Program-made: the position numbers and the translations under genes
Source: Bradyrhizobium sp. Ce-3
GTDB taxonomy: Bacteria > Pseudomonadota > Alphaproteobacteria > Rhizobiales > Xanthobacteraceae
Direction: 5' to 3'
Assembly: GCF_022835695.1 (NCBI RefSeq)
Contig: NZ_BQUV01000001.1
Location: 552,541-616,540, forward strand
Length of the DNA: 64,000 nucleotides
Shown here: positions 32,045 through 41,695 of the stretch, piece by piece
Position numbering within the stretch: position 1 is the first letter of the stretch
Layout of the letters: each line of letters begins with the position of its first letter
Notes under the pieces: generated by a model
The model's database searches: none
What the model was told of the DNA's origin: nothing
The model's input: only the letters and a program-made list of their open reading frames with translations

Positions 32045-33287
32045 GTTCTTTCTCGGCCAGCTGGCGAAATGCGTCGGGCACCGAACGGGCCGCCTCCAGG
32101 GCGGCCGAGCCGTATCCGATCGCTTCCCAGCCAAAGCGATCGCGGATCTTGTCGATCGCGGAGTCCGCCGCCCAGCGCGCCAGCCCTGCCGGACTTCCAG
32201 GGCGAAGCGCTTCATCCGCCAGCCCAAGCGGAAGCTCCAGCGCAAGATTCCACTGCTCCTCGAGATGCGACACCGAAATCGCGAGCAGCGAAATCATCTT
32301 CTCGCGCGGATGGTCGGCGAGAATGCCACGGACCAGGCTTTCGGCGAGTTGGGCGAGCAGCAGTGTCGTGCACACCGGCGCGTCGAGCGTGACCGCGCGC
32401 GTCACCGACCTCAGGTCGGCGAAGCGAACCCGCACCGTCACGGTTCTTCCGGGCCGCGATTTCGCCCGCAGCCGCGTGGCGACGCGGTCGGCGAGATGCA
32501 GCAGCGTCGGCCGGATGACGCGCTCGATCGCCGGCTTTCGGCCGAGCGCCGATTGCGCACCCGCCGATCGCGCCCGCCGGTGCGGCGTGAGTTGGCGCGG
32601 ATCGCGATTCCAGGACAGCGCCGCGAGCTTCTCGCCCGCTGCCGGACCGAGCAGGCGCGCCAGCGATCGTTCCGACAATCTGGCGAGCTGGCCGATGGTC
32701 GCGACGCCGATCGCGTCCAGCCGTCTCCGGGTGACGGGCCCTACTCCCCACATCAACTCGACCGGCAGGTCGTGCAGGAAGCCGAGCTCGGCGTCGGGAT
32801 CAACGACGACGAGCCCGTCGGGCTTTGCGACCTGCGAAGCGATCTTCGCCAGATGCTTGGTGCGCGCGACGCCCACCGAGATCGGCAGGCCGAGCTCGGT
32901 GCGCACGCGTCGCCGGATCGTCGCGGCGATTTCGGCGGGCGCGCCGAACAGATGCGTGCAGCCGGCAACGTCAGCAAATGCCTCGTCGATCGAAATGCGC
33001 TCGACCAGCGGCGTGAAGTCGCCGATCACCTTGATGGCCGCATCGCCCAGCCGTTGATAATCCCTGAAGTGACCGCCGACGAAGATCAGCTGCGGACACA
33101 GAAGGCGCGCGTCGCGTCCGGACATGCCGCCGCACACGCCGAAGGCCTTGGCCTCGTAGGACGCGGCCAGCACGACCCCGCCTCCGACGGCAATCGGCTT
33201 GCCGCGCAGCGACGGCTCAAGCAACTGCTCGACCGACGCGTAAAAGGCATCGAGGTCCGCGTGAAGGATGGTGGCCGTGACTGCCAT
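32040..33287 (-). CDS. dinB: DNA polymerase IV (Y-family translesion polymerase)
   Basis: 415 residues. The catalytic carboxylates are in HADLDAFYASVEQ near the N-terminus and SISIDEAF-type motif (RISIDEAFADVAG), the palm signature of Y-family polymerases. Helix-hairpin-helix elements (ELMWGVGPVTRRRLDAIG) and a little-finger domain follow. The C-terminus lacks an obvious beta-clamp motif of canonical form. Start ATG 33287 begins MAVTATILHADLD. A LexA box lies 64-78 bp upstream, so the gene is probably induced by DNA damage. It synthesises past lesions with low fidelity. Confidence 0.93.
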   Translation of the reverse strand: MAVTATILHADLDAFYASVEQLLEPSLRGKPIAVGGGVVLAASYEAKAFGVCGGMSGRDARLLCPQLIFVGGHFRDYQRLGDAAIKVIGDFTPLVERISIDEAFADVAGCTHLFGAPAEIAATIRRRVRTELGLPISVGVARTKHLAKIASQVAKPDGLVVVDPDAELGFLHDLPVELMWGVGPVTRRRLDAIGVATIGQLARLSERSLARLLGPAAGEKLAALSWNRDPRQLTPHRRARSAGAQSALGRKPAIERVIRPTLLHLADRVATRLRAKSRPGRTVTVRVRFADLRSVTRAVTLDAPVCTTLLLAQLAESLVRGILADHPREKMISLLAISVSHLEEQWNLALELPLGLADEALRPGSPAGLARWAADSAIDKIRDRFGWEAIGYGSAALEAARSVPDAFRQLAEKEL

Positions 33288-33350
33288 CTCAACCTGTTCA
33301 TCCCCGACCTGACCGAGACGGCCTGTCCCCGGACGCCGCAACCGCCATTA

Positions 33351-33365
33351 GAACAAAATAGGAAC
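33351..33365 (-). promoter_or_regulatory. LexA (SOS) box upstream of dinB
   Basis: On the minus strand the sequence reads GTTCCTATTTTGTTC, an exact GTTC-N7-GTTC direct repeat, the LexA-binding consensus known for alphaproteobacteria. It lies 64 bp before the dinB start. The rest of the 33288-33660 gap shows no further gene or signal I can support. Confidence 0.85.
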
Positions 33366-33660
33366 ATCGTCAAATCGAGTCAACCCGGCATTTGTCGCCG
33401 CGACCGCCTGCACCTAGGGCGACGCCGGATCGTCGACGCGCGATCCTTCGGTGGGGCTTCCACGGTTCGAAGCCGATCTCGTCTCGCGGGACATCGATGC
33501 GATTGCGGTCGCTACCGAAGCAATCGGCACGAGGCGTTGGCGGATCGTGCGGAAAGCATGACGGCGGCGCAGCGGGCGCGCGCCGCTCGCAGCTTGCCGC
33601 GCCGCCAGCGCACCGGCCGACTGCTTTGACGGTCAGGCTTTTTCGGGTAGACATTGAGAG

Positions 33661-33927
33661 ATGACCGACCACTCGCCTCAGGTGGACTTCCAGGCCGCGG
33701 CCTACCTTTACAAATGGCCTTCTCTCAACAATTCCCGGCGAGAGGATCGCGCGCCCTATATGATCGTCAACGGAACGCTCGACCAGTGCATCCGGGATTT
33801 CATGAGCAAGCCGGAGAAGACGCGGCATCTCTACGAGATCCGGACCGCGTCGCAGCCGCCGCTGGTCCCCGATGTGCTGTCGCCCGAGCATGTGATCGAG
33901 CTCTCCAGGCTGCGCGAGTTTCTCTGA
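33661..33927 (+). CDS. Small hypothetical protein, 88 residues
   Basis: ATG 33661 follows a GAGAG ribosome site. The product has no signal peptide or membrane segment and contains a few aromatic-rich stretches (AAAYLYKWPSLNNS) and ends EHVIELSRLREFL. Codon use is like the neighbours. I do not recognise a domain. It lies between dinB on the other strand and a larger unknown membrane protein; 234 bp without a gene follow. Confidence 0.65.
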   Translation: MTDHSPQVDFQAAAYLYKWPSLNNSRREDRAPYMIVNGTLDQCIRDFMSKPEKTRHLYEIRTASQPPLVPDVLSPEHVIELSRLREFL

Positions 33928-34161
33928 GGCGCTCCTGGCGCACGTGACGCGTCGCGTTGGCGGGTGGACTTATCCATCCGTCTTACACCTGGAGCCGGAT
34001 TGTTTGCCCGCCAGCGAGCCGTTACAGTCGCGCGACTCTCTGATCGACCGAGTCCATGCCGGCATGATTGATCCGCTTCGACCTCCCCTCCGGCTTGCAC
34101 GTCGCGCGCATGGGTGTGGAGCTGCTGCACGACCGGTTTGTGGGGCATCGAGAGACGCCAC

Positions 34162-35325
34162 ATGAGGTTCAACCTGGCGATCCTGAGCGTGCTGGCTGCA
34201 AGACCCGAGCAGCGCATCCCGCTCGATGAGGTCAGCCGCGAAGTCAAGCGCATGATCGCGGCGGGCGATGCAGCCACCAGATTGAAGCGATCGTCCGAGC
34301 TTGGCGAGGCCGACGTCTTCCAGTCCGGATGGGCTTCGATCAATGAGGCCGGACTGCAGATCACGGAGAGCGGGCTCGCGCTCTGGAGCTCGCTCGAAGC
34401 CTCCCGCGCCGAACAGGAACGCATCGGGCAGGAGCTCGGCGAGCAGGAACTCGGCGATCAGGAGCACAGCGAACCACAGGCCGAGCGCCTGGCGCCCGTC
34501 GCCGCCGAGACAACAGATGCGACCGGCGATGCCGTCGGCGAGCGGGCCGGCGCGATTGATCGGCAATTCCCGCGCGTGATGGATGAGGAGCCTGGCGATC
34601 GCATCATCGCGAGCGCAAGCCGCTCGACCGCGCCACCCGAGTTGCCGGCGCCTGCCCCGATCGTGCTCGGGCCGGCGTTCGGCTCGATCCGGGAGACCGA
34701 CCGAAACGCGTCGCTGTTCGCGCGACTTGCGGAGCGCCTCGGCACCGGCATGCCGGGATTTGCCCGGGCGCGGCGGCGGCGTCGCGCGCAGGACGCGCCG
34801 GATCGGAAGACGAGCAGCGGCTTTGGAATGCCGGGGCTGGCGGTCGCCTTCCTCGGCCTGATCTCGGTCGTTGCCTGCGTTGCCGCGGCGATCGCGCTTG
34901 GTCAGAACTCGTCGTTGAAATCTGAGATCGTCACGCTGCGCCGGGAATTCGTGCCGCTGCGGGAGCGCCTCGCCAAACTCGAACAGGACGCGGCGAAGCG
35001 CGAAGCCGCGCAACAGGAAGAAGCGCGAGACAAGGCTGAGGCGGAAAAGAGAGCGGCGATCAGCGAGCAGTCCGCACTCAACCTCTCGCGAGAAGAGATT
35101 CAATTGATCAGGGAGTACATCAAGGCCGCGCCTTCGGTCGGCGCGGCCGCCGCGCCGCCGGTCAACGTCGGCGATCCCGTCACCGGCGGAATGATTCCGT
35201 TACCATCACCGCTGACCGAAAAAGTTTCACGGCTCGTCGGTGCGAGATTTGCCATCCGCAACGGCGCCATCATCATCAGCACGCGCAACAGCCGCCGCGT
35301 CGACGCCGTGCTGATGCCGAACTAG
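34162..35325 (+). CDS. Uncharacterised protein with a central membrane segment and coiled coil
   Basis: 387 residues from ATG 34162 (GAGAG upstream). The N-terminal about 85 residues look like a small winged-helix-like domain (MRFNLAILSVLAARPEQRIP, then EVSREVKRMIA). A long acidic, low-complexity region follows with EQELGEQELGDQEH. One membrane segment lies near residues 235-257 (GLAVAFLGLISVVACVAAAI). A coiled coil (about 262-325, rich in Lys/Glu/Ala) precedes a short C-terminal domain. No catalytic motif is visible. The layout suggests a single-pass protein with a cytoplasmic DNA- or protein-binding head, but no function can be assigned. Confidence 0.7.
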   Translation: MRFNLAILSVLAARPEQRIPLDEVSREVKRMIAAGDAATRLKRSSELGEADVFQSGWASINEAGLQITESGLALWSSLEASRAEQERIGQELGEQELGDQEHSEPQAERLAPVAAETTDATGDAVGERAGAIDRQFPRVMDEEPGDRIIASASRSTAPPELPAPAPIVLGPAFGSIRETDRNASLFARLAERLGTGMPGFARARRRRRAQDAPDRKTSSGFGMPGLAVAFLGLISVVACVAAAIALGQNSSLKSEIVTLRREFVPLRERLAKLEQDAAKREAAQQEEARDKAEAEKRAAISEQSALNLSREEIQLIREYIKAAPSVGAAAAPPVNVGDPVTGGMIPLPSPLTEKVSRLVGARFAIRNGAIIISTRNSRRVDAVLMPN

Positions 35326-35546
35326 GTCGGCGCGAGCCCCAGCGATGCTTTCGAGGCGTGGCAGGCGGCCGTTGGACACGGCGTGATCGGGCGGTAACCA
35401 CAACGGCGAGCGGTTTCCACAATACGCCCGTTGATGGTATCCTCGGGTGTTTTCAAGCGTACCATTGCCAAGCTTTTCTGCTTTCCGTTGCCGGCCATTT
35501 TTAACCTTAATTTGGCACCGCGTGCCGCAAGCATTTTCAGAACGCC

Positions 35547-37808
35547 ATGCATCTTGATGACCAGGTCAATCTTCGGGCGATATCCGCACCGGCCTTGCGT
35601 TTCGCACCCGCGATATATCCAGCGGCGCTTTTCCTTTCGGCGCTGCTGCTGTTCTCGATCGAACCGATGTTTGCAAAGATGGTGCTGCCGCGGCTCGGCG
35701 GCGCGGCAGCCATCTGGTCCGTCGCCATGGTGTTCTTCCAGACGGCATTGCTGCTGGGCTATGCCTACGCGCACCTGCTCAGCCGCGCGCTGTCGCCGGG
35801 ACCATCCGCCCTCGTCCATCTCGGCCTGCTGGCGATCGCCGCCATCACGCTGCCGGTCAGCATCGCCCACGGCTTCGAGGCCGCGCCGCAGCAGGGACTC
35901 GAATTCTGGCTGCTGGCATTGTTCGCGGCATCGATCGGGCTGCCGTTTGTCGCGCTCGCCGCGACCGCCCCGCTGTTGCAGAACTGGTTCGCCGCAAGCG
36001 GCCACCCGCAGGCTGCCAATCCTTATTTGCTGTATGCGGCCTCCAATCTCGGATCGTTCACGGGGTTGCTGACCTATCCTTTCGTGGTCGAACCGCTGTT
36101 TACGCTGCACACCCAGATCAGGATCTGGTCGCTCGGCTATTTTGTTCTGACCGGGCTGATCGTGGCTGCGGCGGTGGTCGTCGCCGGCGCCGGCAAATCC
36201 ACCATCAGCCGGGCGAGCGCGGACACGGCCGCCGCTCCGACGATCGCCGACCGCGCGATGTGGACGGTGCTCGCTGCGATTCCCGCCGGGCTCGTGGTCG
36301 CCGTCACGGCGGCGATCTCGGTCGACCTCGCGGCAGCGCCGTTCCTCTGGGTGTTGCCGCTGTCACTCTACCTTCTGACCTTCGTGGCGATCTTCCGCGA
36401 GCGTGCCTGGGTGGCACATGGGCGCGTGTTGAAGCTGGTGCCGTTCGCCGCGGTCGCCCTCGTCGCAACCGCATCGATGGTGGTTCGGCCGTATATCGGC
36501 GTCCTGCTTGCGATCCATCTCGCGAGCTTTCTGGTGATCGCGCTCGCCTGTCATGGCGAGCTCTATCGCCGGCGGCCGCAGCCGGCGCGCCTGACGGAAT
36601 TCTACCTGTGGACCTCGTTCGGCGGCATGATCGGCGGCCTGTTCGCCGGGTTGATCGCAGCGCACATCTTCAACGGCATCGCCGAGTACCCGATCCTGGT
36701 GCTGGCCGCGCTGCTGGCCATGCCCGGCGCGTTTGCCGGCGGCCTCGACCGGTTCCTGCGGCAGAGTGGCCCAGGTCTGGCATTGGCCGCGTTGATCCTC
36801 GGCATCATGTGGCTACACGTCCGCATGCCGGCCCACGCCGCGATGCCGATCGAGATCACACTGATTGTCCTCGCCGGCGTCCTGGTGCTGGTGCGCCGGC
36901 AACCGGCCGTGTTCTTCGGCCTTGCGGTGCTCGCCTTCGCGATCGCGAGGCTCGATCCGCTGTTCACGCCGATCGAGCAGGTTCGCAGCTTCTTCGGCGT
37001 GCATCGCGTGGTCGAGGACCGCTCCGGGCAATTTCGCCTGCTGGTGCATGGAACGACCCTGCATGGCGCGGAACGGGTGCGCAATGCCGATGGGACGCCA
37101 GTCAGCGGCCGTCCCGAGCCGACCACCTACTACTATTTCGGCGGACCGATCAGCGCCGCGATTGCCGCGGCCCGCACCACGCAGGGACGGCTGGCAAACG
37201 TCGCCGTCGTTGGGCTCGGCACCGGCAGCCTTGCCTGCCATCGCCACGACGGCGAGGCCTGGACATACTTCGAGCTCGATCCGCAGGTGGTCCGCATCGC
37301 ACGCGATCCGGCGCTGTTCCGCTTCCTCGGGGAATGCGGAGCTGATATCCCCATCGTGCTCGGAGATGCGCGGCTGACGCTGACGGCATCAGCGGAGCGT
37401 TACGACCTGATCGTGCTCGACGCGTTCTCCTCCGACTCCATTCCCGTGCACCTGCTGACGCGCGAGGCGTTTGCCGGATATCTGTCGCACCTCACGGACC
37501 ACGGCATCATTGTCCTGCACATCTCGAACCGGCACCTGGCGCTGCGCGCACCGGCGGCCGCGGTCGGCGTTGCCGAAGGTCTGGTCGCTTTTGCCAAAGC
37601 GCAGCTGCCGCCTGACATGACCGACAACGACATGCGCAGCGCGTCGGACGTGGTCGTGTTTGCCCGGGACGAAAAGGATCTCGGCGACCTGCCCACGCAG
37701 GGCTGGACGCGCGTCGACCCCGGCTCGCGGGCGGTGTGGACCGACGACTATGCCGACATCCTCAGCGCAGTTCTCGACGCCAAGCTCGGACGCTGGCTCG
37801 GGCGCTGA
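35547..37808 (+). CDS. Membrane-bound spermidine-synthase-like protein
   Basis: 753 residues. The first about 470 residues contain roughly a dozen hydrophobic segments (for example AALFLSALLLFSIEPMFAKM and GLVVAVTAAISVDLAAAPF). The C-terminal about 260 residues are a spermidine-synthase-like methyltransferase fold: VVGLGTGSLACHRH, YFELDPQVVRIA, GDARLTLT and the D of LDAFSSDSIPVHLLT. This fused architecture is common in bacteria and is not a proven polyamine enzyme; the normal putrescine-binding residues cannot all be seen. The 220-bp gap upstream holds no gene. Substrate and role are unknown. Confidence 0.82.
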   Translation: MHLDDQVNLRAISAPALRFAPAIYPAALFLSALLLFSIEPMFAKMVLPRLGGAAAIWSVAMVFFQTALLLGYAYAHLLSRALSPGPSALVHLGLLAIAAITLPVSIAHGFEAAPQQGLEFWLLALFAASIGLPFVALAATAPLLQNWFAASGHPQAANPYLLYAASNLGSFTGLLTYPFVVEPLFTLHTQIRIWSLGYFVLTGLIVAAAVVVAGAGKSTISRASADTAAAPTIADRAMWTVLAAIPAGLVVAVTAAISVDLAAAPFLWVLPLSLYLLTFVAIFRERAWVAHGRVLKLVPFAAVALVATASMVVRPYIGVLLAIHLASFLVIALACHGELYRRRPQPARLTEFYLWTSFGGMIGGLFAGLIAAHIFNGIAEYPILVLAALLAMPGAFAGGLDRFLRQSGPGLALAALILGIMWLHVRMPAHAAMPIEITLIVLAGVLVLVRRQPAVFFGLAVLAFAIARLDPLFTPIEQVRSFFGVHRVVEDRSGQFRLLVHGTTLHGAERVRNADGTPVSGRPEPTTYYYFGGPISAAIAAARTTQGRLANVAVVGLGTGSLACHRHDGEAWTYFELDPQVVRIARDPALFRFLGECGADIPIVLGDARLTLTASAERYDLIVLDAFSSDSIPVHLLTREAFAGYLSHLTDHGIIVLHISNRHLALRAPAAAVGVAEGLVAFAKAQLPPDMTDNDMRSASDVVVFARDEKDLGDLPTQGWTRVDPGSRAVWTDDYADILSAVLDAKLGRWLGR

Positions 37809-37850
37809 CGAACGAGCCTGCCCCGTGAGGCCATCTTCGCTCGAAACGCT

Positions 37851-38417
37851 CTACGGCTGATTGTTCGGCGGCCGCTCGATGAACTTGCGGCTGCCGTTGA
37901 GCAGCTCGAGATTGTTGGCGATCACGGGGTTGCCGGGATCGAGCGAATACGCCTTCTCGAACTTCCGCCGCGCGCCGCTCAGATTGCCGCGCAGCATCAG
38001 CGAATAGCCCTGGTCGTTGAGGATCTGGACGGTCTCGCCGCCGATCCGGATCGCCTGCGCATAGGCCTGATCGGCAAGATCGAAGCGGCGGATCTTGTCG
38101 TAGCTCGCCGCGAGCCCGACCCAGGCCGTGACGTCCTTCGGCGATTTCTCGACCGCATCCTTGAAATAGCGCTGCGCGATTCCGTAATTGCCGCGGTTGT
38201 AGTGCTCGAGCCCCAGCCGCACCGGCTCGTCGGAGGGATAGTATTTGACGTCGGTCGGCTCCTGCACGGGGTCGCCACCGGGCGGATCCACGGGAGCGAC
38301 GATCGCGGCTTCCCGCGTCGTGTAGTCGCAGGCGCCGAGGCCCACCGCCAGCCAGCAACAGAGCAACGCTGGTGCGAGACGATGTAATCGTCGCCCCGTT
38401 TCCCTAGTCCAGCGCAT
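37851..38417 (-). CDS. tadD: TPR lipoprotein of the Tad pilus locus (TadD-like)
   Basis: 188 residues from ATG 38417; ATG codons at 38429 and 38441 are alternatives. A lipoprotein signal (RLAPALLCCWLAVGLGAC) gives Cys30 as the lipidated residue. Three tetratricopeptide repeats follow: RLGLEHYNRGNYGIAQRYF, then AWVGLAASYDKIRRFDLAD and a third ending DPGNPVIANN. TadD is an outer-membrane-associated lipoprotein that supports secretin assembly of the Flp pilus. It is the last gene of the locus on this strand. Confidence 0.8.
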   Translation of the reverse strand: MRWTRETGRRLHRLAPALLCCWLAVGLGACDYTTREAAIVAPVDPPGGDPVQEPTDVKYYPSDEPVRLGLEHYNRGNYGIAQRYFKDAVEKSPKDVTAWVGLAASYDKIRRFDLADQAYAQAIRIGGETVQILNDQGYSLMLRGNLSGARRKFEKAYSLDPGNPVIANNLELLNGSRKFIERPPNNQP

Positions 38418-38615
38418 CTCTTGCCCCATTCGAAACACCATCGCGAAACTACCTACGAAAAACAGACGGCACGACCGAAACACCGAGGTCAGTACCAGAA
38501 TCTCACGTCGTCACTTCCCTTCCGAGGTCCAGCTCCGGCATCCGCCCACCCCGCAAGGATCGAGACATCGAGATCCCACGGGCAGATGCCCAGGAGGCTG
38601 TGACCTTTCAGCCGA

Positions 38616-39017
38616 TTACCTGCCAGGGCCCCCTACGCCGACGGCCACCGATCCGCCGGTCCCCGCGCCCAATCCGGTCGTGTTGACATTCTGAATCGTC
38701 GTGACAGGCGGCGGCTGGCCCATCGCCTTGGTCGGATCACCCATGTCGGGCAGTTGATCCAACGGCCGCTGCTGGCTGCCGTAACGCTTCACAGCCTCGC
38801 CCGTGCGCCGCGCATCATACGCGATCCGGCGGTCGCCGACATAGGACGGCCATGGGTGGATCGTGTGGGTGACGGCGTTGACGTCCTTGGCGTTGCCGGC
38901 ACTCATCGTGATGGTGTCGGAACGCTGGACGTAACGGTCCATCTCGTCATGACCGGCAACGCCGTAGCAGCCGCCGAGCAGGAAGGGAGCGAGCAAAGCC
39001 AGATATCGGATGGTCAT
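38616..39017 (-). CDS. Small lipoprotein of the Tad pilus locus
   Basis: 133 residues. The lipobox LLGGC places the acylated Cys at residue 17. The mature part is polar (HTIHPWPSYVGDRRIAYDAR) and ends in a glycine-rich tail. It follows the secretin gene by 12 bp and so belongs to its operon. The position is like that of CpaD/RcpB-type proteins, but the sequence does not show a clear CpaD domain. A role as secretin-associated outer-membrane lipoprotein is inferred from context. Confidence 0.7.
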   Translation of the reverse strand: MTIRYLALLAPFLLGGCYGVAGHDEMDRYVQRSDTITMSAGNAKDVNAVTHTIHPWPSYVGDRRIAYDARRTGEAVKRYGSQQRPLDQLPDMGDPTKAMGQPPPVTTIQNVNTTGLGAGTGGSVAVGVGGPGR

Positions 39018-39029
39018 CTCTCGCCTCCT

Positions 39030-40673
39030 CTAGTTCAGGGTCTTCACGACCGGCTGGTTCGCACCAACGGCAGCCGGTGGCGGAACAGGCACGACCGCGT
39101 CGGGCGCGATGATGTGGCCATAGGGCCCCTTCACGTCGCCGCCGGAATTGACATAGTCGTTGTAGCGTTTGCGAACTTCCATCTGACCATTGAGGAAGAA
39201 ATCGACGTCGTTGGCCGGCAGGCGGGAGTCGAGCGGCGATGCCAGTTGCTGGCCGGGCGCCGCCGGCGCGACCAGGCGCGGCGTTACGATGATGACGAGG
39301 TCGGTTTCCTGCTGCTGGTAGGACTTGCTGCTGAACAGCGTTCCAATCACCGGCACCGAGCCGATCCACGGCAATTGCGAAACGTCCTGCCGGTTGCGGG
39401 TCTGCAAGAGGCCGGCGATGGCAAAGCTCTGGCCGTCGCGCAATTCGACCGTGGTACGCGCGTCGCGGCGGGTCAATGCCGGGATCGTCGTGCCGGCGAC
39501 GGTCACTGCGTTGGAGAAATCGAGCTCGCTGACCGAGGGCTCGACGCGGAGGTTGATCACGCCGCGCGAGAGCACGGTGGGCACGAACGCCAGCTCGACG
39601 CCGAATTTCTTGAACTCGATGGTAATGGTAGGAACCAGGCCAGCGGTGCCCGCCGTCGAAGCCACCGGCACCGGGAACTCGCCGCCGGCCAGGAAGCGCG
39701 CGGCATCTCCGGACAGCGTGGTCAAGTTCGGCTCCGCCAATCGGCGAGCCAATCCCTTGGTTTCCAGCGCCGAGATCAATAAGTCCACCGAGCCGCCATT
39801 GCTGGTTCGGACGATGCTGGTCAAAAGGCTTCCGAACGGGAGCGGAGCTACACCGCCCGCGGTGCCAGCAAGCGTGCCCAATGTTCCGAGGATGGGCAGG
39901 CTGCCGGTGGGAGGAGAGCCGACGTTGCCGTTGACGCCGCCAATGGGTGCCCGCCCCACGGCCCCCGGCACAGCACCACCAAGGCCTGTATTCGCAACAT
40001 TGGTGCCGTTGGCGTTCGCCGCATAAAGGTTGACGCCCAGATCGCGCCCGGCGTCGCGGTTGACCTCGAGGAAGCGCACCTCGAGCATCACCTGCTGTGG
40101 CGCCGCGACGCTCATCGCGTTGACGACGATGGCGTCCTTGGGAATGCTGCCCTGGGCAATCGTCATCGCCCGCTCCGCGGCGACCGCATCGGCGGCCGTT
40201 CCGCTCAGCACCACCTGGCCCTCGGAGGCGGACACGCGAATGCCGCGCGTGCCGGTGCCGGCCTGGATGTTCTGCTGCAGATTGCCGATATCGAGCGTGA
40301 CCTCGACATCGAGAATGCCGATCTGCTTCATCCCGCTGTCGAACAGGATGACGTTGGTGGTGCCAGTCCTCTTGCCCTGGACGTAGATCAGATGGTCGCT
40401 CAACGACTTCACGTCGGCGATCTCAGGCGAACCCGCAACGATCGACGAAAACGCCGAGTCGACCCTGAAGGTGCGTGACTTGTTGACGATCACCCTGACA
40501 CGCTGGACGTCGCTCATCTCGCTGACGAACACGCCGCTGGATGATGGCGCCCGCCGGTCCGCGGCAGCGGCGGGATCGACGGAATGAAACAGGGCGATCG
40601 CAGCGCCGAACGCCATCGCGCTCAAGGCGACCAGCCCAAGTCCCGCATCAATCGAAACGCGACTTCCCATCAT
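39030..40673 (-). CDS. cpaC: Flp pilus outer-membrane secretin (CpaC/RcpA)
   Basis: 547 residues. After an N-terminal export segment come the pilus/BON-type domain (VRVIVNKSRTFRVDSAFSSI and the RGIRVSASEGQVVLSG region, about 50-180) and the secretin domain (about 180-480) with VMLEVRFLEVNRDAGRDLGV, LAEPNLTTLSG and the C-terminal gate DGQSFAIAGLLQ and VPVIGTLFSSKSYQQ. It forms the outer-membrane channel for the pilus. Residues about 215-260 are Gly/Asn-rich and look inserted. The about 590 bp upstream contain no gene. Confidence 0.92.
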   Translation of the reverse strand: MMGSRVSIDAGLGLVALSAMAFGAAIALFHSVDPAAAADRRAPSSSGVFVSEMSDVQRVRVIVNKSRTFRVDSAFSSIVAGSPEIADVKSLSDHLIYVQGKRTGTTNVILFDSGMKQIGILDVEVTLDIGNLQQNIQAGTGTRGIRVSASEGQVVLSGTAADAVAAERAMTIAQGSIPKDAIVVNAMSVAAPQQVMLEVRFLEVNRDAGRDLGVNLYAANANGTNVANTGLGGAVPGAVGRAPIGGVNGNVGSPPTGSLPILGTLGTLAGTAGGVAPLPFGSLLTSIVRTSNGGSVDLLISALETKGLARRLAEPNLTTLSGDAARFLAGGEFPVPVASTAGTAGLVPTITIEFKKFGVELAFVPTVLSRGVINLRVEPSVSELDFSNAVTVAGTTIPALTRRDARTTVELRDGQSFAIAGLLQTRNRQDVSQLPWIGSVPVIGTLFSSKSYQQQETDLVIIVTPRLVAPAAPGQQLASPLDSRLPANDVDFFLNGQMEVRKRYNDYVNSGGDVKGPYGHIIAPDAVVPVPPPAAVGANQPVVKTLN

Positions 40674-41260
40674 GCCAATCCCCTTCGCCGCGTTTCCGCG
40701 ACGATCCCCGTAAATCTACGGCACCGACGTCCCGATCACTCCCGTTCGTCCATCACGCCGTAGAGCTTACAGACTGTCCGACTACAAATAGTTACTTGCG
40801 AATTTCCATTCCCTGGCGCGCCGAGCGAAAGCAAAACCAACTCGCTCCGGACGCCCCACACGCCAGGCCGCAAATAGCGGCTTGGTGATCATCCCCCGCG
40901 ACGCGCCTTGATTGCAAGGAGAGAGCCCCGCCGCCCCGTCCCAACCCCGGAGAAAACTCTTCGATGTTGCCACCGCGCACCACTTCCCTAGCCCGCTTGG
41001 GCTATTTGGCGGCGGTCCAGCGGGCCGCGGCCGATCCTGCGGCGAGCGGTCGCGGGACAGCCTCCAACCAGCTACCATGAATCGAGCACCCTCAGTATGG
41101 AATACTGGTGGACGCGCCCGGCGCCTTGAACGTCGTGCCCATATCGGCATCGGCATGTTGAAGCTTGGCTGACGCCCCGCCACGATAAGCGCAGATTCCC
41201 CACAAGCACGCACCACTTTTCTGCGCCCGTGCGGGTGCAGCATTACTCGACCAAACGCGG
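40674..41260. other. Gene-free interval between secretin operon and pseudopilin genes
   Basis: About 590 bp. Frames that cross it have no ribosome site, no protein-like composition and no recognisable motif. It must hold the promoter of the secretin gene on the minus strand, probably in the A+T-rich stretch near 40720-40800, but no convincing -35/-10 pair can be named. Confidence 0.5.
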
Positions 41261-41695
41261 TCAGTACGGCAGATTGACCGTTACCGTCAGAGTACCCGGA
41301 TAGGAAAAAAGCGACGACATCACTGGTTTGAATCCCGTCACCGATACTGTGATGACACGTGGCTGGGACACGGTGGTATCAGTTGGGACAGTTGTAATCG
41401 TCGGCGCATTCAGGCTGCCCCAGAACAAGGCTGGAGCGACAGACTTCTTCTGATCGGAGGAAAACGGATCAGACGGACACGCTACAGTTTGCCCCTGCTT
41501 GGCGATCAGCGGAGAATAGCAAATGGTCTGCGATCGTATCGCCTCGTCGGCAAGGTTACTCACTGAGTACCAAACCAGCGCGTAGCGCGACAAATCAAAG
41601 ATGCCGAATATGAACAGAAGAATCGTAAACAGGACGAGCGTGAACTCCAACGCCATTGCACCTTTGCGATCGTGAATGAGCTGGAACATGGTCAT
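41261..41695 (-). CDS. TadE-like pseudopilin
   Basis: 144 residues from ATG 41695, whose TGATG overlaps the stop of the preceding TadG-like gene. The TadE signature is near the N-terminus: DRKGAMALEFTLVLFTILLF, a prepilin-type cleavage region followed by Glu and a hydrophobic segment. The rest is a small polar, probably periplasmic domain. Such pseudopilins are processed by the prepilin peptidase and are needed for pilus assembly. Confidence 0.85.
   Translation of the reverse strand: MTMFQLIHDRKGAMALEFTLVLFTILLFIFGIFDLSRYALVWYSVSNLADEAIRSQTICYSPLIAKQGQTVACPSDPFSSDQKKSVAPALFWGSLNAPTITTVPTDTTVSQPRVITVSVTGFKPVMSSLFSYPGTLTVTVNLPY

Noticed and set aside
33392-33664. 90-codon plus-strand ORF between dinB and the 88-residue protein
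   Set aside because: It overlaps the start of the better-supported gene, lacks a ribosome site and is Arg/Pro-rich like a shadow frame.
40782-41243. 153-codon minus-strand ORF between the secretin and TadE-like genes
   Set aside because: No ribosome site, biased composition and no motif; treated as non-coding.
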